64,000 bases of DNA. Origin: Lysinibacillus sp. B2A1. Lineage in GTDB: Bacteria; Bacillota; Bacilli; Bacillales_A; Planococcaceae. Each line of letters opens with the position of its first letter. Positions within the stretch are counted from its first letter, which is position 1. Shown here one piece after another: positions 55,691-64,000 of the stretch. Location: assembly GCA_002973635.1 (NCBI GenBank), contig CP027224.1, positions 5,010,001-5,074,000 on the forward strand, written 5' to 3'. Both the position numbers and the translations under genes were made by a program. Under the pieces are notes generated by a model, which did no database searches, was not told the origin of the DNA, and worked only from the letters and a program-made list of their open reading frames with translations.

Positions 55691-56155
55691 CTACAGTTTC
55701 TGTTCTCCTTTGATTTTTTCCAGTAAAGCATAGCAGCCCTCTAAAACTAAATCATAGGTTTCTTGAAAATCCCCTGTATAATATGGATCAGGTACATCTT
55801 TTTGATGGACAGTTAAATCTAAAAAACGGAAAATTTTTGGCGAATCGGGATTGCCTAGCATTGCTCGAATATTACGTATATTACTTTCATCCATACCAAT
55901 AATGTAATCAAATTTTTCAAAGTCTGCCTTGTGCAATTGGCGTCCTTGCATTCCTTTTATCGAGATGCCGTATTCTTTAAGCTTCTCTTGAGTCCCTTTG
56001 TGAGGAGGCTCACCAATATGCCACGAGCTTGTAGCGGCTGAATCTACTGCTATTTTATGAGTCAAGCTCTCCTTCTCAACTAAATCACGCATAACTGCTT
56101 CCGCCATTGGAGAGCGACAAATATTCCCCAAACATACAAAAAGTACATGAATCAA
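55691..56155 (-). CDS. Low-molecular-weight protein-tyrosine phosphatase (YfkJ-like)
   Basis: A cytosolic phosphatase of 154 residues. The catalytic loop CLGNICRS has the nucleophile at C8 and arginine at R14, and the general acid is in DVPDPYY near 120. The start is a TTG at 56155, 9 bases after AGGAGG. Starting there gives the family N-terminus (IHVLFVCLGN), whereas the longer frame would include the ribosome binding site. It follows the plsC gene by about 110 bases. Confidence 0.92.
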   Translation of the reverse strand: MIHVLFVCLGNICRSPMAEAVMRDLVEKESLTHKIAVDSAATSSWHIGEPPHKGTQEKLKEYGISIKGMQGRQLHKADFEKFDYIIGMDESNIRNIRAMLGNPDSPKIFRFLDLTVHQKDVPDPYYTGDFQETYDLVLEGCYALLEKIKGEQKL

Positions 56156-56179
56156 TTTCCAAATCCTCCTACAACAAAG

Positions 56180-56213
56180 CACCCAAAATCAAACGTGATT
56201 CTGAGTGCCTTTT
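56180..56213. terminator. Imperfect terminator-like hairpin after plsC
   Basis: AAGCACCCAAAATCA pairs imperfectly with TGATTCTGAGTGCCTT. The T tract is better on the plus strand than on the minus strand, so its effect on plsC is uncertain. Confidence 0.35.
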
Positions 56214-56264
56214 TATTTGAATATCTACTAGTGTTCAGTAAATCTTCTCAAAATAACAGTGACT

Positions 56265-56873
56265 TTATTTTTTCCCTGCTGCAATGCGCTGTTCTAATTC
56301 CTCTGTTAAAGACATTAGTTCATGCTCTAATCGATGTGTAAATTCATCGCGTCCTTCTTTGCCTTTCCCTGTTACATAAAAGGGTTCACCATAAATTAGA
56401 TAACCTTTTCCACGTTTAAAAACGTCACCAACATTACGCGCCCCAACATAAGCAGCTGGTACAATTGGCGCTTTGGATAGCTGTGCTATTGTAATGGCGC
56501 CCTGCTTTAAATCTGTTCCCTCAGCACTCCTTGTACCTGAAGGGAATATGCCCACAATTTTACCCTCTTTCAATAGCTGTGAAGGAATTTTAATAACACT
56601 AGGACCAGGATTATCACGATCAACTGGGAAGGCATTTAAACGATTAATAAGCCAGCCAAGTCCCTTCATTTCAAACAATTGCTTTTTAGCCATAAAATGA
56701 ATTTCTTTAGGATACATCGCGACCCCTAAATTTAAAATATCAACATAACCTGTATGGGTACATGCAATAATATACCCGCCTTCTTTTGGTAAATTTTCTT
56801 CTCCATATACGCGAGCCTTGGAGCCCATTAATTTTAAAAATACTTTGACAACATTTGCTGCTAATTTATACAC
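56265..56873 (-). CDS. plsC: 1-acyl-sn-glycerol-3-phosphate acyltransferase
   Basis: A membrane-associated acyltransferase of 202 residues that makes phosphatidic acid. The catalytic HTGYVD (H40, D45) and the glycerol-phosphate-binding FPSGTRS are present, with one hydrophobic N-terminal stretch. The second motif usually reads FPEGTRS; the change to Ser is worth noting. It lies upstream of the phosphatase gene. Confidence 0.9.
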   Translation of the reverse strand: MYKLAANVVKVFLKLMGSKARVYGEENLPKEGGYIIACTHTGYVDILNLGVAMYPKEIHFMAKKQLFEMKGLGWLINRLNAFPVDRDNPGPSVIKIPSQLLKEGKIVGIFPSGTRSAEGTDLKQGAITIAQLSKAPIVPAAYVGARNVGDVFKRGKGYLIYGEPFYVTGKGKEGRDEFTHRLEHELMSLTEELEQRIAAGKK

Positions 56874-56958
56874 TGTTTCATTCCTACCTTATTTCAATAG
56901 TTATCCCCATTGTAATCGAAAAGACCAGTATACTGCAATTGCATAAGTCCTTTCGAAG

Positions 56959-58878
56959 TTATCCGCTATAACTATCTTTATTATCTATTGTCCTTCTTGT
57001 CAGAACAATATCATCAAAATATTGTGTATAGGCAGAATCACCTGAATAGGATAAACATAAATATTGCTTTGCACGTGTCATACCAATATAGAGACGTGAA
57101 GCTTCCTGTTCTAAATCTTCCTCTAGATACCAAGGTGTATTATCAAGATTCACGATAAATACCACTTGAAAATCCAAGCCTTTACTGCTATCAATTGTAC
57201 TAATTTTGACCGATTCTTCATTGCGCTCAAAGGCACGTTTGCTGTCAGCTGATTCTGCAATCCAATAATACGGAATGTTTATTTCCCGTAGCTTCTGCTG
57301 TAAAATGGCTACATAATCCTGTCCCTTGCTCTTTCGTACCCTGTATAAAATAAGGATTTCATGATATGGAATTTTCTTTTCAATATGCAATTTTCGAATT
57401 TGTAATGCTACAATTTGAGCCTCTTCAAAGAAATTATTCCGACGAATTATTGCAGGTTCTTCTCCTTTACGTCTTGTACTTTGCGGGGCAATAATTTCGC
57501 CCTCCATCTCCTTTGACACAACCTTATTTTTAAGTACTGAGAAATGTTGATAAAAATCCCAGGCAAACTTCACAATTTGAGCTGTATTACGATAATTAAT
57601 ACTTAATACTCTTGATCGGCCCTGGAAGCTTAAACCTGTATCTTGAATATAAGAGCGCGCCCGTTTATATATTGATTGGGCACGGTCCTCAACTAAGAGT
57701 AGTGACATGGTATCAGGATTTAATAAATTTGCCACTAGTTTTAACCATTCACCTTCAAAATCCTGCCCCTCATCAATCATAATAGCATCGTATTTTGGTA
57801 AGATAGCTTCTCTCTTCTCTAGCTTTTCTAGTAAAAGTGGTATTCTTTCTTCAGAGGTTTTTAAATCCTTTCTTAAAAATGCATGAAAATTGCGGACTTG
57901 TATTTGCTGAGATTTCTCTTGGAAGCCATCTGTTCCTTGAGAAAAATCAAAATCAAACAAACTATCAGGGGTGTGCATCATATGAAAAATCATTTGCTCT
58001 ATTGCCCTAGCGAGAGAAATATTGTAGCACAAAATCAGGATTTTCCAATCAGGATGCTGCTTAGCTAAAATCTTGGCTCTAGCTGCCAAAATTAAGGTTT
58101 TACCACTCCCAGCTACTCCACGGATTAGTCGATTTTTATCGCCAATTTGCTTTGCTAACTTTTCCTGATGTAAATCCATTGTTTTGATATCATGCAATGA
58201 CAGCAATAACTGATCTTGATAAGGGACAGGTGCTTTAAATTCCGCACTTATTCTGACCTCTGGGAATAGGTGATAGCGTATTCTATTGATATCCTCTGGA
58301 GATAGAGGTTCCTTTAATCGGAATGGCATACTGAACATATTCATAATTTTTTCAAAGAGATTTTCCTCTGAAAAGCCTTCATAGTCTGGATCAATTTCAT
58401 CTCTAGTTAAACAAAAATTAGGCTCTACTATACTATAAAGATCATGTTCAATAAAATCACTTTGTGTCATTCTTGTAAATACCGCACCTGCTCCACAGGG
58501 GAATTTAAGTTTAAATTGATATTTACCTTCCAATTGCACAAGACCTTTATCCTTTTTTAGTGCATCACAAATATGGAACATATAGTCTTTTGCTTGCTTA
58601 TATGGACTTTTAACCGTTGTTTGATTTCCTTTAGCAGAACGAATCATCCAAGTATCTTGATTAACATGCAATAAGGTATGCTTAGTATAATCCTTCACCT
58701 CAAGTACAATTAACCCTAAATCAGGACCTAAAATAACAAAATCCGGTCTTCTTCCTAATATTTCAGGCTCATAGTAAACAATATAATCATCAGGCAGATA
58801 TTCCTTCAATGTTCGAAAAAGTAAGCGCTCACCAGTTGTTGCTGTGGAACGTATTGTTTCCGGCATGGTCATTGCCAT
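56959..58878 (-). CDS. NERD-domain UvrD/Rep-like helicase
   Basis: A 639-residue fusion of an N-terminal NERD nuclease-related domain (about 10-130, with RRPDFVILGPDLGLIVLEVKDY carrying the D-ExK-like residues) and a superfamily 1 helicase. Walker A is RGVAGSGKT near 255, Walker B is MIDEGQDFEG, and motif VI is LYIGMTRAKQYL. The role is probably DNA repair, or possibly defence. The ATG at 58878 has GGAGG 7 bases upstream. It stands alone after the RlmA gene. Confidence 0.88.
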   Translation of the reverse strand: MAMTMPETIRSTATTGERLLFRTLKEYLPDDYIVYYEPEILGRRPDFVILGPDLGLIVLEVKDYTKHTLLHVNQDTWMIRSAKGNQTTVKSPYKQAKDYMFHICDALKKDKGLVQLEGKYQFKLKFPCGAGAVFTRMTQSDFIEHDLYSIVEPNFCLTRDEIDPDYEGFSEENLFEKIMNMFSMPFRLKEPLSPEDINRIRYHLFPEVRISAEFKAPVPYQDQLLLSLHDIKTMDLHQEKLAKQIGDKNRLIRGVAGSGKTLILAARAKILAKQHPDWKILILCYNISLARAIEQMIFHMMHTPDSLFDFDFSQGTDGFQEKSQQIQVRNFHAFLRKDLKTSEERIPLLLEKLEKREAILPKYDAIMIDEGQDFEGEWLKLVANLLNPDTMSLLLVEDRAQSIYKRARSYIQDTGLSFQGRSRVLSINYRNTAQIVKFAWDFYQHFSVLKNKVVSKEMEGEIIAPQSTRRKGEEPAIIRRNNFFEEAQIVALQIRKLHIEKKIPYHEILILYRVRKSKGQDYVAILQQKLREINIPYYWIAESADSKRAFERNEESVKISTIDSSKGLDFQVVFIVNLDNTPWYLEEDLEQEASRLYIGMTRAKQYLCLSYSGDSAYTQYFDDIVLTRRTIDNKDSYSG

Positions 58879-58929
58879 ACGCACACCTCCATCTCTATTA
58901 CCTCACTTACTTCTTCTCCAGAAACGACA

Positions 58930-58956
58930 AAACTCCTGTTTTTTTCACAGGAGTTT
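58930..58956 (-). terminator. Terminator of the MATE-rlmA operon
   Basis: Arms AAACTCCTGT and ACAGGAGTTT with a seven-base loop. On the minus strand TTTTG follows, about 20 bases after the rlmA stop. Confidence 0.7.
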
Positions 58957-58972
58957 CCAAATTTATTCATAA

Positions 58973-59803
58973 TTATACACGGCCCACTAATACATCAACA
59001 TCTATCGTGATTTCATATAAATGGATAGCAGCACCTTCTTTTTTATGCCACCCCATTGGCGTCATTTCAAGCAATGCTGGGATTAGCTCAATAGCAAGTG
59101 ATGTCGTATAGGTGATGCGCTTCACGCTTACTTCCATAAAGCTTTCTTTAAAACGAGCAACTATTTGGTCATTTGAATAGGACTCCTTGTCTGAATCCGC
59201 ATATAATTGTGCTCGAAGCTCATGTAAATACTTACTTTGAGGGACAACTTTTACTACACAACCACCCGGAGCTAGTAAACGTTTAAATTCTTCGTAATTT
59301 GCAGGTGATAGAATATTTAAAATGGCATCAAAGCTCGATTTTGCAAATGGACTTTTCGCCAAATCACCCACACACCAAATCTGTTCTGGATAATGTCTAG
59401 ATGCAGCAAGTATACCTTCCTTTGCAATATCAATCCCCACACCGATGCCTTTTTTCTCAGCCATTATACGAGCTAAATGTGAGCCCTCTCCACAGCCAGT
59501 ATCAAGCACTGTTTGTGCAGGAGCAATTAGTTCTATAATTTTATCTTCAATTTCATCATAAATGCCACTATCAATAACCGTCTTACGAGACTCAAAGAGC
59601 TTCTTGCTATATTTTGAAGCAGCTCCATGTGTCAGCATATTAATGTAGCCTTGCTTGGCAATATCAAAAGAATGATTGGCCGAACATACCATTCTCCCTT
59701 GCTCCTGTATTGTCATGGACTCCTGACAAATCGGACAAGCAAAAAGTGATAAATTTTTATTCATTAAAGCCGCTGCTGCAGCTCGTTTAGAAAGTGCTCC
59801 CAT
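58973..59803 (-). CDS. RlmA-type 23S rRNA guanine-N1 methyltransferase
   Basis: A 276-residue SAM-dependent enzyme. The N-terminal zinc finger has C23, C26, C40 and H44 in ACPICQ...MVCSANHSFD, followed by IAKQGYINML. The SAM site is LDTGCGEGSHLA. It matches RlmA(I/II), which methylates G745 or G748 of 23S rRNA, the latter giving tylosin resistance in some species. The ATG follows the MATE stop directly, with AAGGAGG 8 bases upstream, so the two are translated from one message. Confidence 0.85.
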   Translation of the reverse strand: MGALSKRAAAAALMNKNLSLFACPICQESMTIQEQGRMVCSANHSFDIAKQGYINMLTHGAASKYSKKLFESRKTVIDSGIYDEIEDKIIELIAPAQTVLDTGCGEGSHLARIMAEKKGIGVGIDIAKEGILAASRHYPEQIWCVGDLAKSPFAKSSFDAILNILSPANYEEFKRLLAPGGCVVKVVPQSKYLHELRAQLYADSDKESYSNDQIVARFKESFMEVSVKRITYTTSLAIELIPALLEMTPMGWHKKEGAAIHLYEITIDVDVLVGRV

Positions 59804-61189
59804 TTAATGTGCCTCCTTCTGTTCTGATGGCGAAACAAGTGCATAACGCTCCCATTTACGACTTTTCCATCTAAAGTATACGATAATCGCTCGCATCCAT
59901 TCATCTGCTGATATCGCTAGCCAGATGCCTACTAGACCCCAATCTAAAACAAAAACAAATAAATACCCCAATGGAAGACTCATACAAACCATTGATAAAA
60001 AGCCAATTTTCACAGGAAATCTAGCATCACCGGAGGCACGTAATGAGTTAATAACCACGATATTCATCGTACGCCCAGTCTCAAGCAGAATACTTAATGC
60101 TAATACAGAGGCACCAATAGCAATAACCTCTGAATTATTCGTAAAAACATGCATTAATGGCTTACGGAAGATTGTTACAATCGCAACCATTGCAAATGTA
60201 AATACAAAGGCTGCACGTACACTTTTCCAAAGCTGTTGATAGGCCTGATCCTTATTGCCAGCTCCGACATAACGGCCGATAATAATGGCTGTTCCTGTAC
60301 CAATTGCAATGGCAAATAAATACGTAAACATTGAAATATTCATTGCATATTGTCTCGCTGCCAATGTCTCTGCTCCTAAATATGTTGCATAGTATAGGAA
60401 AACTATCTGACAGAACTGATAAAGAACCTGCTCAAATGCAGAAGGCAAACCGATGTTTAATATTTTTCGAATATAGTCCTTTGAAAACTCAAAATAATAT
60501 TCTAGCTTCACCCTTACCTCCATCACCTGATATAACAGCCAGAAAAACACTAGAACTGCTAATCCACGGCTGATAACAGAAGATATAGCTGCTCCCTTTA
60601 CACCTAGCTCTGGTAATCCTAAGTTTCCAAAGATTAAACCGTAATTTAAAATAACATGTAGTACATTCATTCCTAGTGATACATACATTGTTTGTTTTGT
60701 CCAACCATGCACACGAATTATTGCTGCTAATGCATTGATAATTGCCTGTAAAAAAATAAAGCTTCCTATGATGACTAAATAGCTTTGTGCATATTTAAGT
60801 ACTTCTCCTTGTAAGTTCATCATTGTCATTAGATGGCTCGCAAAGAAGAAGAAAAGTACACTCATAATGATTCCAACAATCATGTTCATCGTAACTGCCA
60901 AAGCTGATATTTTCGCAGCTTCAAAAAAACGCCTTGAGCCTAAATATTGAGATACAACAATCGATGCACCATTACCAACTACTTCAAGTATTAAAATCGC
61001 AATATGAATATATTGATTGGCTGCACCAACTCCTGATACAGCATTATCAGATAAAGCGCTGAGCATAAAAGTATCGGCAAGGCCCATTAACATAAATAAA
61101 AATACTTCTAAGAAAATCGGCCAAGTTAAATGAAATAAGCTTAATTTGTTTGTGTCTTTACTATCACTTTCTCTTACTGTAGTTGCCAA
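59804..61189 (-). CDS. MATE family efflux transporter
   Basis: A cation-coupled drug exporter of 461 residues with 12 spans in two bundles. The motifs MGLADTFMLSAL in the first span and GLPSAFEQVLYQ in the second half are typical. The pairing with an RlmA-type methyltransferase suggests joint protection against a ribosome-targeting drug, though this is inference. Confidence 0.92.
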   Translation of the reverse strand: MATTVRESDSKDTNKLSLFHLTWPIFLEVFLFMLMGLADTFMLSALSDNAVSGVGAANQYIHIAILILEVVGNGASIVVSQYLGSRRFFEAAKISALAVTMNMIVGIIMSVLFFFFASHLMTMMNLQGEVLKYAQSYLVIIGSFIFLQAIINALAAIIRVHGWTKQTMYVSLGMNVLHVILNYGLIFGNLGLPELGVKGAAISSVISRGLAVLVFFWLLYQVMEVRVKLEYYFEFSKDYIRKILNIGLPSAFEQVLYQFCQIVFLYYATYLGAETLAARQYAMNISMFTYLFAIAIGTGTAIIIGRYVGAGNKDQAYQQLWKSVRAAFVFTFAMVAIVTIFRKPLMHVFTNNSEVIAIGASVLALSILLETGRTMNIVVINSLRASGDARFPVKIGFLSMVCMSLPLGYLFVFVLDWGLVGIWLAISADEWMRAIIVYFRWKSRKWERYALVSPSEQKEAH

Positions 61190-61290
61190 TACATTTCACT
61201 TCTCCTATTTCCATTAAAATAAATAGTATCTTATCATAGATTTCATGACTGTAAAGAATTTTCTAGAAATAAAATAGCCTATTTCACTTA

Positions 61291-61321
61291 AAAACCCCTC
61301 TCACCATATGTGAAAGGGGTT
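61291..61321 (-). terminator. Terminator of the tyrosine phosphatase gene
   Basis: Arms AAAACCCCTCTCA and TGAAAGGGGTT (one mismatch). On the minus strand TTTTTAAG follows, beside the phosphatase stop. Confidence 0.8.
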
Positions 61322-61325
61322 CCTA

Positions 61326-62093
61326 TCATGTTAAGCAATTAGCCTGTAATTGCCTACGTTTATCTGCTGTTAATCCGAATTCCTGCTCTAAAAAGGCAGC
61401 CTTTGAACCATACCGTCTATCCATTGCATCGAATGCTGCCTGTAAATAATCCTCCCGAGCAGACATCAATGCATAAAATTGCTGTAATTCTCGTTCATTA
61501 TAATGTTGTTGAATGGCCTGAGCCATTCTTTCAACCATTGGACGTAGATGTAGATTTGTATCTAAATAGTCTTCCATAATCGTTTCCTCTGGTACATCTA
61601 AAGCCAGTAAAATAAGTGCACCGCCGATACCTGTTCGATCCTTCCCAACTGCACAGTGATGAACCAGCCCAAGATTATTCGGGTTTTGAATAATCGTCAT
61701 TAACTCTTTAAAGGAAGCATTATTAAAAGGCATTTGTGCATAAAATTCCTGGAACATCTCTGGACTAACAACCTTATAAAAATCTTTTCCACCAGTATTT
61801 GTTGGCATCTCAAAAGCATGATTGCCCTTTGCAGGGATTTGAATATAGTGAGCATGCGGTAAAATGGGATTAGGATTGTTTTGGGCTTCATGGTTATCAC
61901 GATAGTCAAATATCGTTTTCACACCTAATGTTTCAAAAAGCTGCTTATCCGCTGTCGTCATCTTACCAAGTGCTGCTGAGCGAAAAAACAAGCGACTCTT
62001 TACGACACGACCATCTCTCGCTTTATACCCACCCATATCACGAAAATTATAGACTGCTTCAAATGGAATAACCTTCACATCAAACGGTTTCAT
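61326..62093 (-). CDS. Tyrosine-protein phosphatase (PTP-like, Y_phosphatase3 family)
   Basis: A 255-residue cytosolic phosphatase. The N-terminal NFRDMGGYKARDGRVVK is typical of the LipA/PtpB-type dual-specificity group, and the catalytic loop is HHCAVGKDRTGIGG. Members dephosphorylate phosphotyrosine and sometimes phosphoinositides. It is monocistronic. Confidence 0.93.
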   Translation of the reverse strand: MKPFDVKVIPFEAVYNFRDMGGYKARDGRVVKSRLFFRSAALGKMTTADKQLFETLGVKTIFDYRDNHEAQNNPNPILPHAHYIQIPAKGNHAFEMPTNTGGKDFYKVVSPEMFQEFYAQMPFNNASFKELMTIIQNPNNLGLVHHCAVGKDRTGIGGALILLALDVPEETIMEDYLDTNLHLRPMVERMAQAIQQHYNERELQQFYALMSAREDYLQAAFDAMDRRYGSKAAFLEQEFGLTADKRRQLQANCLT

Positions 62094-62205
62094 TCATTAC
62101 CCCTCCCATAATTGCAAGCATTATTATCTTTATTTTATAGAATGAATCGAAAGAATACCAATTTTTGCACTATGAATTCAAAGATTTATTCACTACTTAA
62201 AAATA

Positions 62206-62244
62206 AAACTCCAACAATCATCCCTTAAAATGATGTTGGAGTTT
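62206..62244 (-). terminator. Terminator of the 176-aa gene
   Basis: On the minus strand AAACTCCAACATCAT pairs with ATGATTGTTGGAGTTT (one bulge) and is followed by a TTATTTTT tail. Confidence 0.7.
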
Positions 62245-62266
62245 CAATTTGCCAATTACGCTCGCG

Positions 62267-62797
62267 TCATAAATCTTTCTGATTTTCACTTTTTTTATAA
62301 AAGCCTTCTAAAAATTGCATTAATTTTTCAAACTCCACCGAAAAAATATCCTGCATACCGAAATATCCCTCACTGTCCCCTATTATATTAGCGAATTTTT
62401 TGTAGAGTCGATGGATATATTCATGGTGACGATAGGCATAAAATTGAACTTCCTTTACCTCCTTATGTTCTTCTAAAATATGCTTGAGCATTTGTGAAAA
62501 GCCATTAACAAAGGAACGGCTATTTTGATATTCTTTCTTTAATAGAGCGCAATCAATAAAGACAATTTCTTTATTTTTAAAATGATCCTCCCGTAATCCC
62601 AACGTATAGCTAGCTGCCGCGATTACTTCCTGTTGAGCATTATAAAAAAGAAGTAGATTTGTTTCTTCTATCATGATTGATAAACTTCCTAGAGTCTCCA
62701 AAATAGGATACATATCATCAAACATATTTCTGTTTTGCAAAAAGAAAATCGCAAACTTTTCATAATCCTGTTCTGTCTTACATTTCATTATATGCAT
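62267..62797 (-). CDS. Unknown 176-aa protein, possible GNAT-like fold
   Basis: I do not recognise this protein firmly. The early segment LLLFYNAQQEVIAAASYTLG and the later HHEYIHRLYKKFANIIG are reminiscent of acetyltransferase-fold proteins without a clear acetyl-CoA loop. The start has AAGGAGG 9 bases upstream. It lies 16 bases after the aminopeptidase gene and is probably co-transcribed with it. Confidence 0.6.
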   Translation of the reverse strand: MHIMKCKTEQDYEKFAIFFLQNRNMFDDMYPILETLGSLSIMIEETNLLLFYNAQQEVIAAASYTLGLREDHFKNKEIVFIDCALLKKEYQNSRSFVNGFSQMLKHILEEHKEVKEVQFYAYRHHEYIHRLYKKFANIIGDSEGYFGMQDIFSVEFEKLMQFLEGFYKKSENQKDL

Positions 62798-62813
62798 TCA
62801 TCTCACCCTCCTT

Positions 62814-64000
62814 CTAATCGGTAAATTTAGATACCCATTTTCCATGCATCAAAATTGGTTCCATTGAGCCGTCATCATGAACACCATTCACTTGTAAATG
62901 CTGGGAGCCAATCATAAAATCAACATGGATTATACTAGAATTAATACTATTTTCATGATCTACTCTATCTTCCTCTTTCAAGCCTGATGTATATGCCTGC
63001 CCAATCGCTAAATGACAGGATGCATTCTCATCCAATAAAGCATGGTAAAAAATAAGATTACTTGCTGAGATAACAGAGTCATGGGGCACTAATGCAACCT
63101 CACCAATATATTTTGCTCCCTCATCTTTATGCAAAATACCATTTAACACATCCAGCCCTTTTTCTGCACTACAATCAATAATCTCTCCATCTTTAAAAGT
63201 AAGGGTAAAATCATCAATTACCTGCCCTTCATAAACTAATGGCTTTGTATTTTTAACGACTCCATTAACACCCGTTTTAAGTGGTGTTGTATAAATCTCT
63301 TCTGTTGGCATATTACAAATAAATGGTGTTCCATTGTCATTTGTTTCTAAGCCATTCAACCAATAATGATTTTTTGGTAATTCGATTTTTAAGTCTGTGC
63401 CTTCACAGATAAAATGTAAATATTGAAAATGCTTATTGTTTAATAATGCTGCCCTTTTATTTAATTCTTCTATATGCTGCTCCCATGCTGCTATTGGATT
63501 TTCATTATCCAATTTCATTATCTTAAAAAACTCCTCCCATAGCTGTTCTAGTCCATCCTTTGGCACCATATGAGGAAAGATAGACTCTGCCCATTTCTCC
63601 GTAGGATAAGCAACAACAGTCCAGCTCACTTGCATGCTGATCAATTTTTCAGTAAAGGATCGGAAGGCAATTGCCGAAGCATATTCAGCTTTTTCTACTT
63701 TAATGGGATCGATTCCCTCCATATTTTGCAGATGAGGTGAAATAATATAAAGAAAGGCAGCACCATCACTTGCCAGCTCTTCGTAACCTTTTACAAGCCA
63801 ATCGGGTGTATATCCCAACCCCTGTTCTGACATTAATTCGCATTCAATGCGAGCCAGCTCTTCGTCAATCCATTTTACATAAACAAAATGCGCGCCATTG
63901 AGATAAGCATATCGACAAATTCTTCTGACAAAATCAGCAGCAGTAATAGATGCAGAAATTACTAATGTCTGCCCCTGTTGAATATTTATTCCTACTTTTA
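62814..64000 (-). CDS. M29 aminopeptidase, 5' end cut by window edge
   Basis: A metallo-aminopeptidase of the AmpS/AmpT (M29) family. The frame stays open from the stop at 62814 to position 64000, giving 394 visible residues. The family is about 410 long, so roughly 15 residues lie beyond the edge. The part before the first internal ATG at 63833 (VGINIQQGQTLVIS, then FVRRICRYAYLNGAHFVYVKW) clearly belongs to the family, so that ATG is not the start. Metal ligands include the glutamates in GEVALVPHDS and the His in IHVDFMIGS. Confidence 0.92.
   Translation of the reverse strand, partial: KVGINIQQGQTLVISASITAADFVRRICRYAYLNGAHFVYVKWIDEELARIECELMSEQGLGYTPDWLVKGYEELASDGAAFLYIISPHLQNMEGIDPIKVEKAEYASAIAFRSFTEKLISMQVSWTVVAYPTEKWAESIFPHMVPKDGLEQLWEEFFKIMKLDNENPIAAWEQHIEELNKRAALLNNKHFQYLHFICEGTDLKIELPKNHYWLNGLETNDNGTPFICNMPTEEIYTTPLKTGVNGVVKNTKPLVYEGQVIDDFTLTFKDGEIIDCSAEKGLDVLNGILHKDEGAKYIGEVALVPHDSVISASNLIFYHALLDENASCHLAIGQAYTSGLKEEDRVDHENSINSSIIHVDFMIGSQHLQVNGVHDDGSMEPILMHGKWVSKFTD

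Noticed and set aside
55459..55731. Open frame of 90 codons across the structured repeat at 55.4 kb
   Set aside because: It reads through hairpin arms of a repeat whose other copy has no matching frame, and lacks a ribosome binding site.
63833..63833. ATG at 63833 as the start of the M29 aminopeptidase
   Set aside because: Upstream codons up to the window edge encode conserved M29 sequence, so the real start lies outside the window.

Overview
The window looks like chromosome from a Lysinibacillus-type member of the Bacillales. It is AT-rich, uses AGGAGG-type ribosome binding sites with frequent TTG and GTG starts, and carries many Bacillus-like families (YclNOPQ, PpaC, HflX, Pit with its DUF47 partner, ComQXPA) plus an S-layer-homology (SLH) anchored enzyme. 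The genus is inferred from protein flavour, not from a marker gene. No rRNA, tRNA, CRISPR array, prophage or intact transposase was seen. Most genes are on the minus strand, in short operons separated by clear rho-independent terminators.

Layout. 0-5.8 kb: an SLH-anchored 5'-nucleotidase, an azoreductase, a DsbA-like oxidoreductase and a divergent FAD/Rieske oxidoreductase. 5.8-6.5 kb: a non-coding insertion element. 6.5-15 kb: pyrophosphatase, an acetyltransferase, an RpiR-type regulator, an MFS transporter, thrC-thrB, a MtnX-like phosphatase and a PAP2 phosphatase. 14.9-21.4 kb: a complete ComQ-ComX-ComP-ComA quorum-sensing locus. Its 52-residue pheromone precursor gene is easily missed. 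The locus is bracketed by inverted repeats, and unknown genes point outward from each repeat. 21.5-25.7 kb: a Fur-boxed petrobactin-type iron uptake operon ending in a heme-degrading monooxygenase. 26-30.3 kb: a YkvI-like membrane protein and a three-gene set (M20 deacylase, GNAT acyltransferase, N-acylamino acid racemase) matching a D- to L-amino acid conversion pathway. 30.5-41 kb: peptide transporter, HflX, PutP, a methyltransferase, an ABC exporter, and DUF47-Pit phosphate uptake. 40.8-41.4 kb: a second copy of the insertion element. 41.5-64 kb: an MMPL exporter, an MhqD-like hydrolase with an MhqR-type operator, Nudix, AI-2E-family, M3 peptidase, YdcF, two chemoreceptors, an ArsB-type permease, YebC, phosphatases, PlsC, a NERD-helicase, RlmA, MATE, and an M29 aminopeptidase cut by the window edge.

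The strongest unusual signals are four. First, the inverted-repeat-bounded comQXPA cassette. Second, two roughly 600-680 bp non-coding elements with GTTGTTGAAAAAC-type ends, each apparently inserted into a transcription terminator with a 32 bp duplication of the whole hairpin. Third, two roughly 198 bp highly structured intergenic repeats resembling IS200/IS605-type ends. Fourth, matching MhqR-type palindromes in front of two distant genes. All functional statements rest on motif recognition by eye; no database search was run.
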